In this document: positions 48,001 to 59,381 of the stretch, piece after piece
How positions within the stretch are numbered: position 1 is the first letter of the stretch
Layout: the number at the start of each line of letters is the position of its first letter
Assembly (NCBI GenBank): GCA_030549775.1
Contig: CM060175.1
Span: forward strand, 100,673,438-100,737,437
Direction: 5' to 3'
Source of the DNA: Tamarix chinensis
Lineage: Eukaryota > Streptophyta > Magnoliopsida > Caryophyllales > Tamaricaceae
DNA: 64,000 nucleotides
Program-made: the position numbers and the translations under genes
The notes under the pieces: model-generated
The model's database searches: none
What the model saw: the letters and a program-made list of their open reading frames with translations, nothing else
Told to the model about the DNA's origin: nothing

Positions 48001-48044
48001 ATGTCTATAAGAAATCGACGCCCCAACTAAAAATTTTTATAGTG
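48001..48044 (-). mobile_element. CACTA-type terminus
   Basis: On the - strand from 48044: CACTATAAAAATTTTTAGTT followed by GGGGCGTCGATTTCTTATAG. This is the usual look of a plant CACTA element end (CACTA, A/T run, then a GC-rich subterminal word). The partner end was not found, so it is probably a fragment or solo end. Confidence 0.45.
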
Positions 48045-48730
48045 ATATAGATTAAATTCTCGTACAATAAGTATCCGAATTATTACAGTTATTTCATCCT
48101 CAAAAGACCACTCATTATTTGCGTCCTCAAAAGACCCACACATTATTTGACCATCTGAGATATTTTCTGGATATATAAACAAAAAACAAATGTCTCTCAC
48201 ACTAGACCAACGCCGTCTTCCCCTCCTTATTACTCCAGCTAGCTACAATTTAGTAAACTACAATTGTTAGGCCACTTCAATTAAATTCAAATTTCAAAAA
48301 CTAGACATTTTCTCCAGCTTAAAAATAAATTAATAAAAAGAATAGTAGTATTTTGTATTAATTAACTGTTTGTCCACATTTTTCAATGTTTTTGAACTTT
48401 CTCAGACAACTTCTCTTCTCTCACTTTTCTTTTTCTCTTCTCACACTGTGTCAGTCTAACACAATGACTGGGATGGCATCAATTAAATCTGAATGTTTGG
48501 CACATTAAGCAAAATCCAACCCATATACCCTGTGGAACATGGGCCGCTCGTAGCAGGCCTGCCAAGGCAAGTTGAAAGCAACAGATGGCGTCGTTCAATC
48601 TCTAATCGACTAATCGGAACAATCAAGCATAATAACAGCAGTGACCGAGCCAGGGATTTTCTTAATGTCACCGTACACGATCAAATTTTAGTTAAATATA
48701 ATTTTCTAGCCCATACTTCGACCAAAGTTT
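48045..48730. other. Intergenic; no gene recognised
   Basis: 48430-48640 is less AT-rich and has two short open frames on opposite strands (48493-48741, 48483-48671) without recognised domains. A 'gaccgagccagggattt' word near 48640 resembles a common plant dispersed repeat edge. Confidence 0.35.
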
Positions 48731-48860
48731 ATTTAGCTTAGTGGAGGAGACCATGATTTTTGGCTAGCCATCATGTATGGTGATACTAGTTCAAATCTCT
48801 TATGCTCTACATCAGTAATTTCTAGTGCTATGATCTATTTATTTAAAATGAAATAAAAAA
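48731..48860 (+). mobile_element. Candidate tRNA-derived SINE head
   Basis: An A-box-like TAGCTTAGTGG (48734-48744) and a B-box-like AGTTCAAATCTC (48788-48799) lie 54 bp apart in the correct order, as in Pol III promoters of plant SINEs. A short unrelated body and an A-rich stretch (48842-48862) follow. No cloverleaf could be drawn, so a functional tRNA is unlikely. Confidence 0.35.
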
Positions 48861-50600
48861 GATATTCTCAAATTTTGATCTTACAGCCACCCATAACACC
48901 TCCTACAATTTCATACTTATTACCTTCTACAATTTCATACAAATAAGTATGATAGCCAATTGTTATATCATTCTACTAATAACACGATAATTTGTACTTA
49001 TACTTACTAAAATATAAATATTTACCACTATAATATATATATATATATATAATCTTATAAAGTATATTTGTCGATATAAATTATACATTTATTAGTATAA
49101 GTTATGTGTCTTGTAATGATGTATTTTTTTTTTCTAATATAATGTATATTTATAATATGTATATTTGTCTCTTATTGCTTTATAAATAAATGATATTATA
49201 AGATATGCATCTGTTAACATATCATATGTATTCACTATTATATAATGTATATCTTATCTCTATGAAATATGTATGTATCGATGTAAGATGTGTATTTATA
49301 ATTATAAAATTTACATTTGTTCTATAAAAATGGATACTCTTTTTAATAAGATGTATATTAATAATACATATGCTAGTGTTTTGTTATTTTATAAATAAAT
49401 AATATATATTTATATCCAAAAGATATGTATTTTATTTAATAAGATGTTTATTTATATTATGGAAATTGTAATTTTTTTTTAAGTTTTGCATCTAAAATAT
49501 ATCAATAGGAGGTTTTTTCTATAGAAAATAAATGTGAGAAAGCTTATGATATTTTTTTTAAAATAATTCAAGTGAAAGATAATTTATATAAAGTTTTAGA
49601 GAATAAACTAATTACTACTAATAGCGGCAAACATGTTTTACTAGTAGCATAGCATGGTGCAAATGGCCTACAATACCGTCGCCTATTTGTTCAATTGATT
49701 TATTTTATATCTATCTGTAACTAATATCCTTCTACAGATCTATTTGAAGGGGAGCAACCAAACATTAATGATATGTATTTTAGTTAAAGCTAATAAAATA
49801 CTTAAAATAATAATAACAATAATAATGACGCCAAGGTGTAAAAGGGAATATGGAATTGGTCAGCGGCGTTTGATAGCCTTAGTTGTCGTCGCGGCTTTGC
49901 CGACGCACTTCTTCAACCTGTCATTAGCTTAAAATGATTGTTAGGAAAGGGCATCGTCAGCTTACAATGATCGTACGGTTATACTACTTTGACCGAAGAT
50001 AGTTATCCCCTATCTCATTATACACATGTGATACACATGATCAAGCAATAGCCATGCGTGTTAGGGTTCAGTGCGAACCTTAACAATCTTGATTTTTTAG
50101 GCGTATTATACATTTGAGAAATTGTTTGCTTCTTGTGATAAGCGACGATAATTGCACATCAGGAGGATATTACAAAGTTATCAAGGCATAAGAGAAGATA
50201 AGGCCTCAAGGGAAACTTAAACCTTAGCATTTAATACTTAAAAATTTTATTTTAGCAGAATTAATTATCCGAAGTATTGGATATTACATTGCAACGAATA
50301 TAGAATGAGATATAATTAATATCTAACTTGTGTCGGTTACAAGACCAAAACATTCGGTCACGAAGATTAAATGTGGTCACTACTTAATTTAAGGCCAGAC
50401 AAAATCAAGAATAACCAAATAAGTACAAGAGAAACTTTAAATATATTTAGCCAAGTTTACAACACTTGATATCCCGATAACAACAAAAATATAGTTAGAG
50501 AGAGACACAAATAGCAACAAGAAACTTTATATATATTTAGCCAAGTTTACAACACTTAATATTCTCAAGGGAACAACAAGAATAATAAAAATACAACTAG
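48861..50600. other. Intergenic; diverged AT-rich repeats
   Basis: 49000-49470 contains many variants of 'ataagatgtatatttataatat', a degenerate simple array. 49744-49932 is a 62-codon frame without domains. 50431-50562 has an 89-bp tandem duplication: the word GAAACTTTAAATATATTTAG recurs as GAAACTTTATATATATTTAG. No gene seen. Confidence 0.4.
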
Positions 50601-52026
50601 AGGTACCGGATAGCCATATCAAACTCTCAAACCCAACCAAAACAGCTACCACTACCAACAAAACATGTAAGGTTAAGACTTCCCATTGAATAGACAATGG
50701 ACCATAAAACGAAACTCATTAATACAATAGTATTGAGTAAACCTACTACACAATACTAATTATAAAAAGGTCACATGGATCACATAGAAGGTGTCATAAG
50801 AAAAATCATAGCACGGTACATCAAACAACACATGCCATAGCCAAAAACTATTTTCATACCATAATTCATATCATACCATAGGACACACCCTTATCACATT
50901 TAAAGTTGACCATACTATGATTGTTACATTAACCCAATTATACCAAGAGTGTTCCGTGAAGGAAGAAAACGCCACATCATAATTTAATCTCTTTTTCAAT
51001 AGCCACATTTATAAAACTCATAAGCAGAAGAAGGAAGCAATAATACAAATGCCGATCAAATAGTGTAAGGAGACAAATATTAAACTAACATACCAAAATC
51101 AAGTAGTGCACAGAGGCAACTAACGAACCGACAAACCAAAACCAAATAGTGCACAACATCATCTAGAGAACAATAATTCAAAACCAAGTAATGCACAAAA
51201 GCAACTACTAAACTAGTAACAAATGCAATCCAATTAAATCCTCATAAAATATTTTTTCCTTTTTGATTACTCGAGGGGATATAAAAGACAACCCAAAAAC
51301 GTATAAAGTACACTAATTATTCCTAACACACTAAGGTAGTACAAATGTATAAAGTATATCGATCATACTATCACACTGAGGCGGCATAGTACCTACTAAC
51401 TCAGGTTACCTAATTCTTAAATATTGATATCCTCTGTGGAGCTCGTAAGTCACCTATAGAATATACTAAGGCCTTATTATGGCACACCAATAAAACCAAT
51501 CTAAAATGAGAACTCATGCCTCATCTCTAGTGTAGCTATCCTTAGAGAGTAAGCATTATCAATCTCGAGGTATTTCAATATAAATATTAATATCTTAAGA
51601 AGGTGATCGTAAAATATCACAAAATATATAACAAATTCAATTTCATACATTTTTTTCTTTATTTTTAATTATTCAAGTTGGTTCTAAGGTTATTGTTCCA
51701 AAAAAATCCAACTCAACACTAAGGTTAACCTAAAAATCTTATAAGGTCATTCTAATCCAATTATTCACATTTAGGCACGTTGGGTCATAAATTACCAAAA
51801 TACCCTTATAGGTCATTTATTCATTAAATTTTCCCTTTAATACCATATATTGTTAGAATTAAATTAAATTCATAACATATCTAAATAACATTAAAATAAA
51901 CACTTTAGCATAAATTTAAAATATTAGAAATTTTCATAAATGGTAAAATTACAAGTTTACCCCTAAAGCACATTTAAACCTATTTGGTATATAAAACACT
52001 AATCATGTTTATTTAACATACCATAT
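50600..52026 (-). mobile_element. Long LTR-like repeat, reverse strand, left part (X)
   Basis: On the - strand, 51376-51590 reads as the long-repeat text found at 15700-15850 ('…gaggtgttagtcctcattt…', '…tataagtgacctt…', '…acttaagaattaggtaacc…'). It was split at 52026/52027 by the Gypsy-type element. Bases 50780-52026 are duplicated at 59821-61067. No coding content. Confidence 0.6.
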
Positions 52027-53888
52027 TGATGAGTTTATATTTTGACACATTTTATACCCTTATAATCTTAGTTTTTGGTAGTTTATTTAGCTAATATAGG
52101 GGAATAATTATTGTTTTATGCTTAAGTGGTAAAATTTACATAAATATTATTATTTGAGCTAAAATGATATAAATTAAGTAAATTTAGAATAAAATAATAT
52201 TTATTAATTTTTATTAATTTTATTTTACAGGTTTTATTTTAAAATAAATAAAAAAAGAAAAAAAAAACCTTTGGACCAACGGCCGAAGGCCGAAGGCCCA
52301 AAGGCCTGTAACAAGATAAACCAAATTGTCGCACGAAACAAAACAAAAAAAAACGAGAGAGTCAGCTGGGCAGGGCTGACGTGGGACGCACAAAAGGACG
52401 AGGCGGGCCAGCCGTCAGGGCTGACGTGGAAAGAAAAATAAACGAAGGGCAGGGCGCAGAAATTAAAGCGCCGCACGACAATAAATAGAGAGAGCCGCCA
52501 CACGGAAAAGAGGAGACGACGCGGAGGGAGAAAAAACGCGGAGAGCCTTCACAGGCTAGGCCGAAGGCTAGGAAAAGGGACGCCGAGAAGACGCACGGAA
52601 ATCAAGTCAGAGGCTCGGACGCTGAGTCTCTGTGGAACGGCAGCAGAAACGAGAGGTACGGGAGCAGAAGTACGACGAGACCGAGGCAACGGACGACGCA
52701 CGGAGTTCGAGCAACGCCATCGTCAGCCGTCAGCGCCAGCGACGAAAGAAAGAAAAAAAGAAAGGAATTTTGCACGGAAACCAACGCCAGCCGGAAAAAG
52801 AAAAATAAGAGAAAATTTATACCGGTAGAATTTATTTCAGATAAAATTAATTTTTATCTGAATAAATTCTTGATCTTTTATCCAAAATTAATTCCGGTTA
52901 TTTCTTTCTCTTATTTTTAATTTATATTTTAGATATAAATTTCTGTGTAATTAATTCTTTAATTATGAGTGGCTGATTATTTATTGTTAGGGAATAATTT
53001 GAAACCCTAGACTATGGTTTGACTTATAATTTTATTTTCTTTGTTTCATGAGATTATTTCTTGACTCTATATTAATTGCTATCGTTTATATGTATGATTC
53101 TGTCAAGTATAGTTTATTTGGTGCATGCCTTGTTCTGGTTCCTCATAAGTGACAGTATGTAGGATTATTTACCTGCTAGGTGGCCATCTAAATATACTAG
53201 AATTTATATGTATAAATTGCAGCTAGGTTAGATAATAATTCACCTGATCGTTTTGTGATTCTAACCTAATTGGTAAAACGTTTCGATACGTGTGGGTCAA
53301 GGAAAGGAAATACAGCTAGACATGCTTTTTGTACTAGTTTGGGTACTTAGATTGACAGTCTTCCACTTACACTTAATGCATGAAATCTAGTTAAATATAG
53401 GAGCCGCTTGTTATTGCTATACTGCTAGTATTTAATAGGGTTAATATTGGCGCTTTGTCGTATTAATTAATGAAGGGAAGTAATATAAGGTGTATAGACC
53501 TGCTTTTGGTGTGCAACTTGGTCGATCTCATTCTCACGATTAAATATTGACTTAGAAATAAATATTATATTTTCAACCTAATCTAGTGGTGGATTTTTAT
53601 TTCCCTAACATATTCCTCATATCTGCGGTTTCCCATTATTTCCCATCGTTTTCCATTATTTTAATTATTAGTTTATTTTATTTTATTCCTGTTATTATTA
53701 TTTTTATAAACCCCCATTAGTATTTTTCTTATTTATTTATTTTAGGTTATTTAGTGTTTTTATTTTATTTATAGTTTAGGCTAGTTAGATAGAGGTGAGC
53801 CCTCTCAATCCCCGGCTAGAACGATACCCTATTTACCAGTGCTACAATTGACAACAAGAGGGTTTAAATTGCGTGCCAGCTACGGTCA
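52027..53888 (+). repeat. Gypsy-type element 5' LTR
   Basis: 1862 bp, TGATGAGTTTATATTTTGAC … CGGTCA. Contains a GC-rich, GA-rich block (52270-52800) with GGCCGAAGGCCGAAGGCCC, and a candidate TATA-like AATAAATAGAGAG near 52481. The left boundary is confirmed by the empty-site copy at 61067/61068, where the pre-insertion flank continues unbroken. Confidence 0.9.
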
Positions 53889-53898
53889 CTTTAATTTT

Positions 53899-53916
53899 TG
53901 GCGCCGTTGCCGGGGA
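53899..53916 (+). other. Primer-binding site
   Basis: TGGCGCCGTTGCCGGGGA, the classic plant Gypsy primer-binding site (complement of a tRNA 3' end, usually given as tRNA-Asp), ten bases after the LTR. Confidence 0.9.
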
Positions 53917-54075
53917 CTAGTAACTTCACCTTTATTTTGCTAGTATTTTTAGTGTGTTTTTATTTTTAGTGTTTTTGTATTTTTTTTCTTTTAGTTTGTT
54001 TTAGATTTTCTTAGGATTTTTGGTGTGTTTTGTTATTAACATTTTCCTTTGAAGTGTTAGTATTTTCAGGTGACT

Positions 54076-55548
54076 ATGAGAGGATCCTTTGGTTATGGAC
54101 AACTTTGCATGAATCCTAATGCAAGAGTAAATGAGGTAAGTATGAGTAGTCTTGAAGATAAACTTAACAAACTCGCTGCTCTTGTTTTGCAGGTAGCTGA
54201 AGCTAGAGTTATTAATACAAGTGGAGTGTGTCATACGCAAGAAAATCCATATGCTTACCATGAACAAGCTATTAGAGGAGGACGATGGACACAACCTAAT
54301 GCTCAGTCTTTCAATGGTTTTCAAGGACATGATCCCTATACAAGCACATACTATTCGGAAATGAGGCATCAACCCAACTTTGGATGGGAGATGAATGATC
54401 AATATCAAGTGCCATATCAAGACCCTTACACGCGCGAATATGAAGCTTCAAAATATTATCAATATCCTCAACAAAATTCTTCTCCAGTTTCAGAACCCTC
54501 AAGTTCAGAAAAAATGGATAAGATTCTTGAAGAACTGATGAATGGTCAAAACCAGTTGGCAGAAAGCCAAAATCAACTGATACAAATGAATGATCATTAT
54601 TCAGTGCCATATCAAGACCCTTACATATGTGATTATGAAGTGTCAAAATATTATCAATATCCTCAACAAGAATCTTCTCCAATTTCAGAGCCCTCAAGTT
54701 CAGAAAAAATGGATAAGATTTTTGAAGCATTGACAAACAACCTAAATCAACTGGTGCAACGTCAGATTATGCAAAATGAAAGGGTGTCAGTGATAGAGGA
54801 GAAAATGGGTTATATGATCAACCTGATGAATCAATTACAAACACAAGAAGAACTCTCTAGTACTTCAATTTTAAATTCAAGTGAGAGTTATGAGGATGAT
54901 GATGCCATATCTGAATGTAAGGATGAGCTAGTTGAGGAGGTTCCCTTGGAAAACATTGAAAAGCAAGATCAAGTGGAAAAAGAGCTTATAAAAGTAGAAG
55001 AAGAATCTCATCAAAATGAGGATCAAGTGAACAAAGAGAAGTATATGGATGACCAGACTATCACTTTCACCTACCATATACCATCTTTGAACATTTATTC
55101 CCCACTTTTGCTTGGAGATGAACATGAGACACAAGGTAAGCCTTTGAACCACTTTGATTTTATTTATGCTAACCACACTCCTTGTTTTTCCTCTTGTAGC
55201 AGGTTGTATGGATCCAAGAGTGAAGAGAGTAATCAAATCATCTTGGATACATGTAATAAAAAGCGTGATGCTCCAAAGGAGAGGTTATGTTGGAAGGATG
55301 TGTTTAAAGATTTTGAGATGGGAAAATATTTTCTTCCGTTGATAGAGAGATCAGCATATATGGACATTGGGCAAAACATTCTCTCTTTACACACCTGTTT
55401 AAACTCCATGCTAGGTAAGTTACGTTCTTGCTGGATCAAATATTTCATTAAATCTAATATTTTATCTTTTTCCTCCTTGCAGGATAAAGATGATAATCAC
55501 AAGGAAGAATTTGGTGAAGCAGCTCTCAAGTGGACGTATCCACCTTGA
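54076..55548 (+). CDS. Gag-like protein of the non-autonomous element (490 aa)
   Basis: The start is ATG 54076; an upstream in-frame GTG at 54070 is not needed. The protein is hydrophilic. Residues 1-105 begin MRGSFGYGQLCMNPNARV and include a leucine-rich helix (SSLEDKLNKLAALVLQVAEA). Residues 106-170 and 171-229 are a 65-residue tandem repeat (VPYQDPY…KYYQYPQQ…SSEKMDKI). Then come a predicted coiled-coil-like stretch, an acidic region (about 265-330) and a Cys-containing C-terminus. No zinc knuckle, protease or RT motif. It resembles, in my reading, the Q/N-rich ORF1-type proteins of plant Gypsy elements; function unproven. Three GTAAG…AG stretches look intron-like but are rejected. Nearest neighbours are the PBS (5') and the hairpin/PPT region (3'). 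Confidence 0.7.
   Translation: MRGSFGYGQLCMNPNARVNEVSMSSLEDKLNKLAALVLQVAEARVINTSGVCHTQENPYAYHEQAIRGGRWTQPNAQSFNGFQGHDPYTSTYYSEMRHQPNFGWEMNDQYQVPYQDPYTREYEASKYYQYPQQNSSPVSEPSSSEKMDKILEELMNGQNQLAESQNQLIQMNDHYSVPYQDPYICDYEVSKYYQYPQQESSPISEPSSSEKMDKIFEALTNNLNQLVQRQIMQNERVSVIEEKMGYMINLMNQLQTQEELSSTSILNSSESYEDDDAISECKDELVEEVPLENIEKQDQVEKELIKVEEESHQNEDQVNKEKYMDDQTITFTYHIPSLNIYSPLLLGDEHETQGKPLNHFDFIYANHTPCFSSCSRLYGSKSEESNQIILDTCNKKRDAPKERLCWKDVFKDFEMGKYFLPLIERSAYMDIGQNILSLHTCLNSMLGKLRSCWIKYFIKSNILSFSSLQDKDDNHKEEFGEAALKWTYPP
54391..54780 (+). repeat. 195-bp in-frame tandem duplication in the gag-like ORF
   Basis: ATGAATGATC begins at 54391 and 54586, giving a period of exactly 195 bp (65 codons), with the words 'gtgccatatcaagaccctta' and 'ccctcaagttcagaaaaaat' in each unit. 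Frame and character are preserved despite substitutions, suggesting that the duplication was tolerated while the protein was in use. Confidence 0.85.
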
Positions 55549-55569
55549 ATGAGTAAACCGAGATCATGT

Positions 55570-55745
55570 CAGGCTGAAGACATAAAAACAAGCGCTACTT
55601 GGGAGGCAACCCAATGTCATAAGGGAGTTTTCTATCCTTTATTTATTTATTTATGTATTTTAGTTTGTTTTCTCCATACTTAAAATTATATGTTTCTTTA
55701 GTTGTTTACACATTGAGGACAATGTGTGATTTAAGTGTGGGGGTG
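55570..55745 (+). other. Structured non-coding block after gag-like ORF, with internal PPT copy
   Basis: AAAACAAGCGCTACTTGGG leads into a hairpin TTGGG-AGGCAA-CCCAA (55599-55614). Further on, ACACATTG-AGGA-CAATGTGT (55708-55727) is a perfect 8-bp stem, followed after 5 nt by AAGTGTGGGGGTG (55733-55745), identical to the 3' polypurine tract. I recognise similar text from the 3' non-coding zone of plant Gypsy elements, but no named function. Confidence 0.7.
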
Positions 55746-57483
55746 CATGTGTTTTATGTACGTGTCCAAAAAAAATTATTAGATCTTTTTTAGAGTGTTT
55801 AGTATTTTTAGAGTCTTAGGAACCCTTAACTAGTTAATGAGGAATATATCTTTGAAATCTAATGGAAAGGTGATCATGAAATTGAGATAAAGTAAGCGGA
55901 GATTTTTTGTATTAATTTCGATATAGGGAACACATATCTATGTGCCTAAGTTTGAATGGAGAAAGAACATGTATGATTTTCTAACCACCGACATGGCATG
56001 TTGAGATTCATCACGTTCCTCAGTGAGCTTTTGAACCGTATGTACCTTCTTTGTCTGAGCAAATTTATACAAAATATTCTACTTTTCTTGGCTTCAAAAT
56101 TTTTCTTTGTAAACCTCATATATGTTTAATTGCTTTGATCAAATTATTTGCCATAGATCTTGTAATGGACTATAGATATTACTAGAACTTACTCTTGTAC
56201 TAGTCGAAGCTTATAGTCAAAACATGCTCTGATTGAGAAAATGATAAAGGCAGCTTAGGAATTATCCATCACATGACCAAATGGCTTAACCTAATTTGTG
56301 TATCCATGATATACATCCTATAGAAACCCTTTTGAGCCTATACATGGAACATGCATTTTTTTTCATTACCCACATTAAATAACCATCAGGCCTTAATATC
56401 TTTACCCTTGCTTAAAGCTAGTGGAAGGAAATCAAATCGTTATGGATATAAAGAATGGTTGTGTATGTGTGTATGTGAAAGAAATATATGTATTTATGCT
56501 AAGAAAGGAGATTGGTTATGTTTGGTGGAGAAAAACAAAATTTGAAAAAAAAAGGAAAATTGTCAAAAAAAATTGAAAAAAAGAAGGATGAGAAAAAAAA
56601 ATGTTAGGATATAAGGAAGAGAGGGAGTTATAGAGATTATGTTGAGAAAGTTCTATTCATGTTACATTTTATTGTAAAGACGGAGAGGTGTATCATTAAT
56701 CATTGATGTGGAGTTATGCTTATATTTTATCTAATCATTAGATTCCACTAGCTCTTGATCTTTTTAGCACCACACTCCTAAAACAATCCATACCCTTCTT
56801 TACCTTAAACCCCATTACAACCAATAAGTAAGTCCTATTTGATTCTTGAGATGAGCAGCCTTTGATCTGTTGGAGATTAGTCACAAGAGTTAAGTATATG
56901 GTTCGGTCCATTTGGCAAATATTTGGTATCTTTCATGAGGTTTTATCCACAAGAACATGAGCCTTCCTTGTTTATATATGTGAGTCGTTTATTATTTTTA
57001 TCATCTTAGCTCACATACATGAGTGTTTCTATACATTTGTAGCCATGAATCTAAGAGAGAGAGAGAGAGAAAAAAATAGAGGGTATCCATAGTGAGGATG
57101 AATCTTGATGTGACTAAGGCGTGGTAGAGTTTCATCCATAATATTGATCCGTTCATACCTGTCATGTTTATATGTGAACCATATGTTGAAATTGATTCTT
57201 TAAATCTCCCAATACTGAATCTTGATTAATTGCTAATCTTGACGTTTGAAAGTAAAAGATTCTGAGACAAAAATGGTTAAGGGTGTTACGTATGTTTTTA
57301 TTTTATTTTATTTTATTTTGTGTGTGATTTTGTGGGTATATCATCTGCGAAACCCTCACGAGACCTTACTCGTCCTTGATGGGTGACCTAGGGGTTTAAA
57401 GGGCTTGTTACACATGCTAAAAGTAATTGTGAGACCTACGAAAGTGGCTAGTTAATTTAATTTTATTTATTTAGAGTAATAAC

Positions 57484-57520
57484 TTGCTTGAGGACAAGCA
57501 AGAAGCTAAGTGTGGGGGTG
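57484..57520 (+). other. 3' hairpin and polypurine tract
   Basis: Perfect stem TTGCTTG-AGGA-CAAGCAA (57484-57501), six bases, then AAGTGTGGGGGTG (57508-57520) touching the 3' LTR start TGATGAG. The polypurine tract primes plus-strand synthesis. The stem loop has the same AGGA loop as the one at 55708-55727 but a different, fully paired stem. Confidence 0.8.
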
Positions 57521-59381
57521 TGATGAGTTTATATTTTGACACATTTTATACCCTTATAATCTTAGTTTTCGGTAGTTTATTTAGCTAATATAGGGAAATA
57601 ATTATTGTTTTATGCTTAAGTGGTAAAATTTACATAAATATTATTATTTGAGCTAAAATGATATAAATTAAGTAAATTTAGAATAAAATAATATTTATTA
57701 ATTTTTATTAATTTCATTTTACAGGTTTTATTTTAAAATAAAAAAAAAAGAAAAAAAAACCTTTGGACCAAAGGCCGAAGGCCGAAGGCCCAAAGGCCTG
57801 TAACAAGATAAACCAAATTGTCGCACGAAACAAAACAAAAAAAACCGAGAGAGTCAGCTGGGCAGGGCTGACATGGGACGCACAAAAGGACGAGGCGGTC
57901 CAGCCGTCAGGGCTGACATGGAAAGAAAAATAAACGAAGGGCAGGGCGCAGAAATTAAAGCGCCGCACGACAATAAATAGAGAGAGCCGCCACACGGAAA
58001 AGAGGAGACGACGCGGAGGGAGAAAAAACGCGGAGAGCCTTCACAGGCTAGGCTGAAGGCTAGGAAAAGGGACGCCGAGAAGACGCACGGAAATCAAGTC
58101 AGAGGCTCGGACGCTGAGTCTCTGTGGAACGGCAGCAGAAACGAGAGGTACGGGAGCAGAAGTACGACGAGACCGAGGCAACGGACGACGCACGGAGTTC
58201 GAGCAACGCCATCGTCAGCCGTCAGCGCCAGCGACGAAAGAAAGAAAAAAAAGAAAGGAATTTTGCACGGAAACCAACGCCAGCCGGAAAAAGAAAAATA
58301 AGAGAAAATTTATACCGGTAGAATTTATTTCAGATAAAATTAATTTTTATCTGAATAAATTCTTGATCTTTTATCCAAAATTAATTCCGGTTATTTCTTT
58401 CTCTTATTTTTAATTTATATTTTAGATATAAATTTCTGTGTAATTAATTCTTTAATTATGAGTGGCTGATTATTTATTGTTAGGGAATAATTTGAAACCC
58501 TAGACTATGGTTTGACTTATAATTTTATTTTCTTTGTTTCGTGAGATTGTTTCTTGACTCTATATTAATTGCTGTCGTTTATATGTATGATTCTGTCAAG
58601 TATAGTTTATTTGGTGCATGCCTTGTTCTGGTTCCTCATAAGTGACAGTATGTAGGATTATTTACCTGCTAGGTGGCCATCTAAATATACTAGAATTTAT
58701 ATGTATAAATTGCAGCTAGGTTAGATAATAATTCACCTGATCGTTTTGTGATTCTAACCTAAGTAGTAAAACGTTTCGATACGTGTGGGTCAAGGAAAGG
58801 AAATACAGCTAGACATGCTTTTTGTACTAGTTTGGGTACTTAGATTGACAGCCTTCCACTTACACTTAATGCATTAAATCTAGTTAAATATAGGAGCCGC
58901 TTGTTGTTGCTATACTGCTAGTATTTAATAGGGTTAATATTGGCGCTTTGTCGTATTAATTAATGAAGGGAAGTAATATAAGGTGTATAGACCTGCTTTT
59001 GGTGTGCAACTTGGTCGATCTCATTCTCACGATTAAATATTGACTTAGAAATAAATATTATATTTTCAACCTAATCTAGTGGTGGATTTTTATTTCCCTA
59101 ACATATTCCTCATATATGTGGTTTCCCATTATTTCCCATCGTTTTCCATTATTTTAATTATTAGTTTATTTTATTGTATTCCTGTTATTATTATTTTTAT
59201 AAACCCCCATTAGTATTTTTCTTATTTATTTATTTTAGGTTATTTAGTGTTTTTATTTTATTTATAGTTTAGGCTAGTTAGATAGAGGTGAGCCCTCTCA
59301 ATCCCCGGCTAGAACGATACCCTATTTACCAGTGCTACAATTGACAACAAGAGGGTTTAAATTGCGTGCCAGCTACGGTCA
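57521..59381 (+). repeat. Gypsy-type element 3' LTR (shared with a partial second copy)
   Basis: 1861 bp, near-identical to 52027-53888. It is preceded by the polypurine tract as expected of a 3' LTR, yet it is followed not by flanking DNA but by a second primer-binding site (59392-59409) and gag start, as if it were also a 5' LTR. Confidence 0.9.

Larger units (their letters stand above)
52027..57520 (+). mobile_element. Non-autonomous Gypsy-type LTR retrotransposon: 5' LTR and internal region
   Basis: The 5' LTR is 52027-53888 (TG...CA). A primer-binding site follows at 53899, then a 490-codon gag-like frame, about 1.95 kb of non-coding 3' region with structured motifs, and a polypurine tract against the 3' LTR at 57521. 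No protease, RT, RNase H or integrase motifs in any frame, so it needs a helper (LARD-like). Counting by eye, the two LTRs differ at about two dozen of 1861 positions, so the element is young compared with everything else in the window. Confidence 0.85.

Noticed and set aside
49744..49932. 62-codon frame ending in a GC-richer stretch.
   Set aside because: No domain, no promoter or splice support, and the start is in AT-rich repeat-like DNA.
54001..54736. Antisense frames of 139 and 141 codons (also 59494-59817).
   Set aside because: Shadows of the gag-like ORF, kept open by its codon composition and internal repeat.
54136..55482. Three GTAAG…(T-rich)AG stretches in the gag-like ORF (54136-54192, 55136-55199, 55415-55482) that look like introns.
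   Set aside because: Removing either the second or third puts a stop codon shortly after the joint, whereas the unspliced frame is open throughout. The first (57 nt) would keep frame, but nothing else supports splicing.
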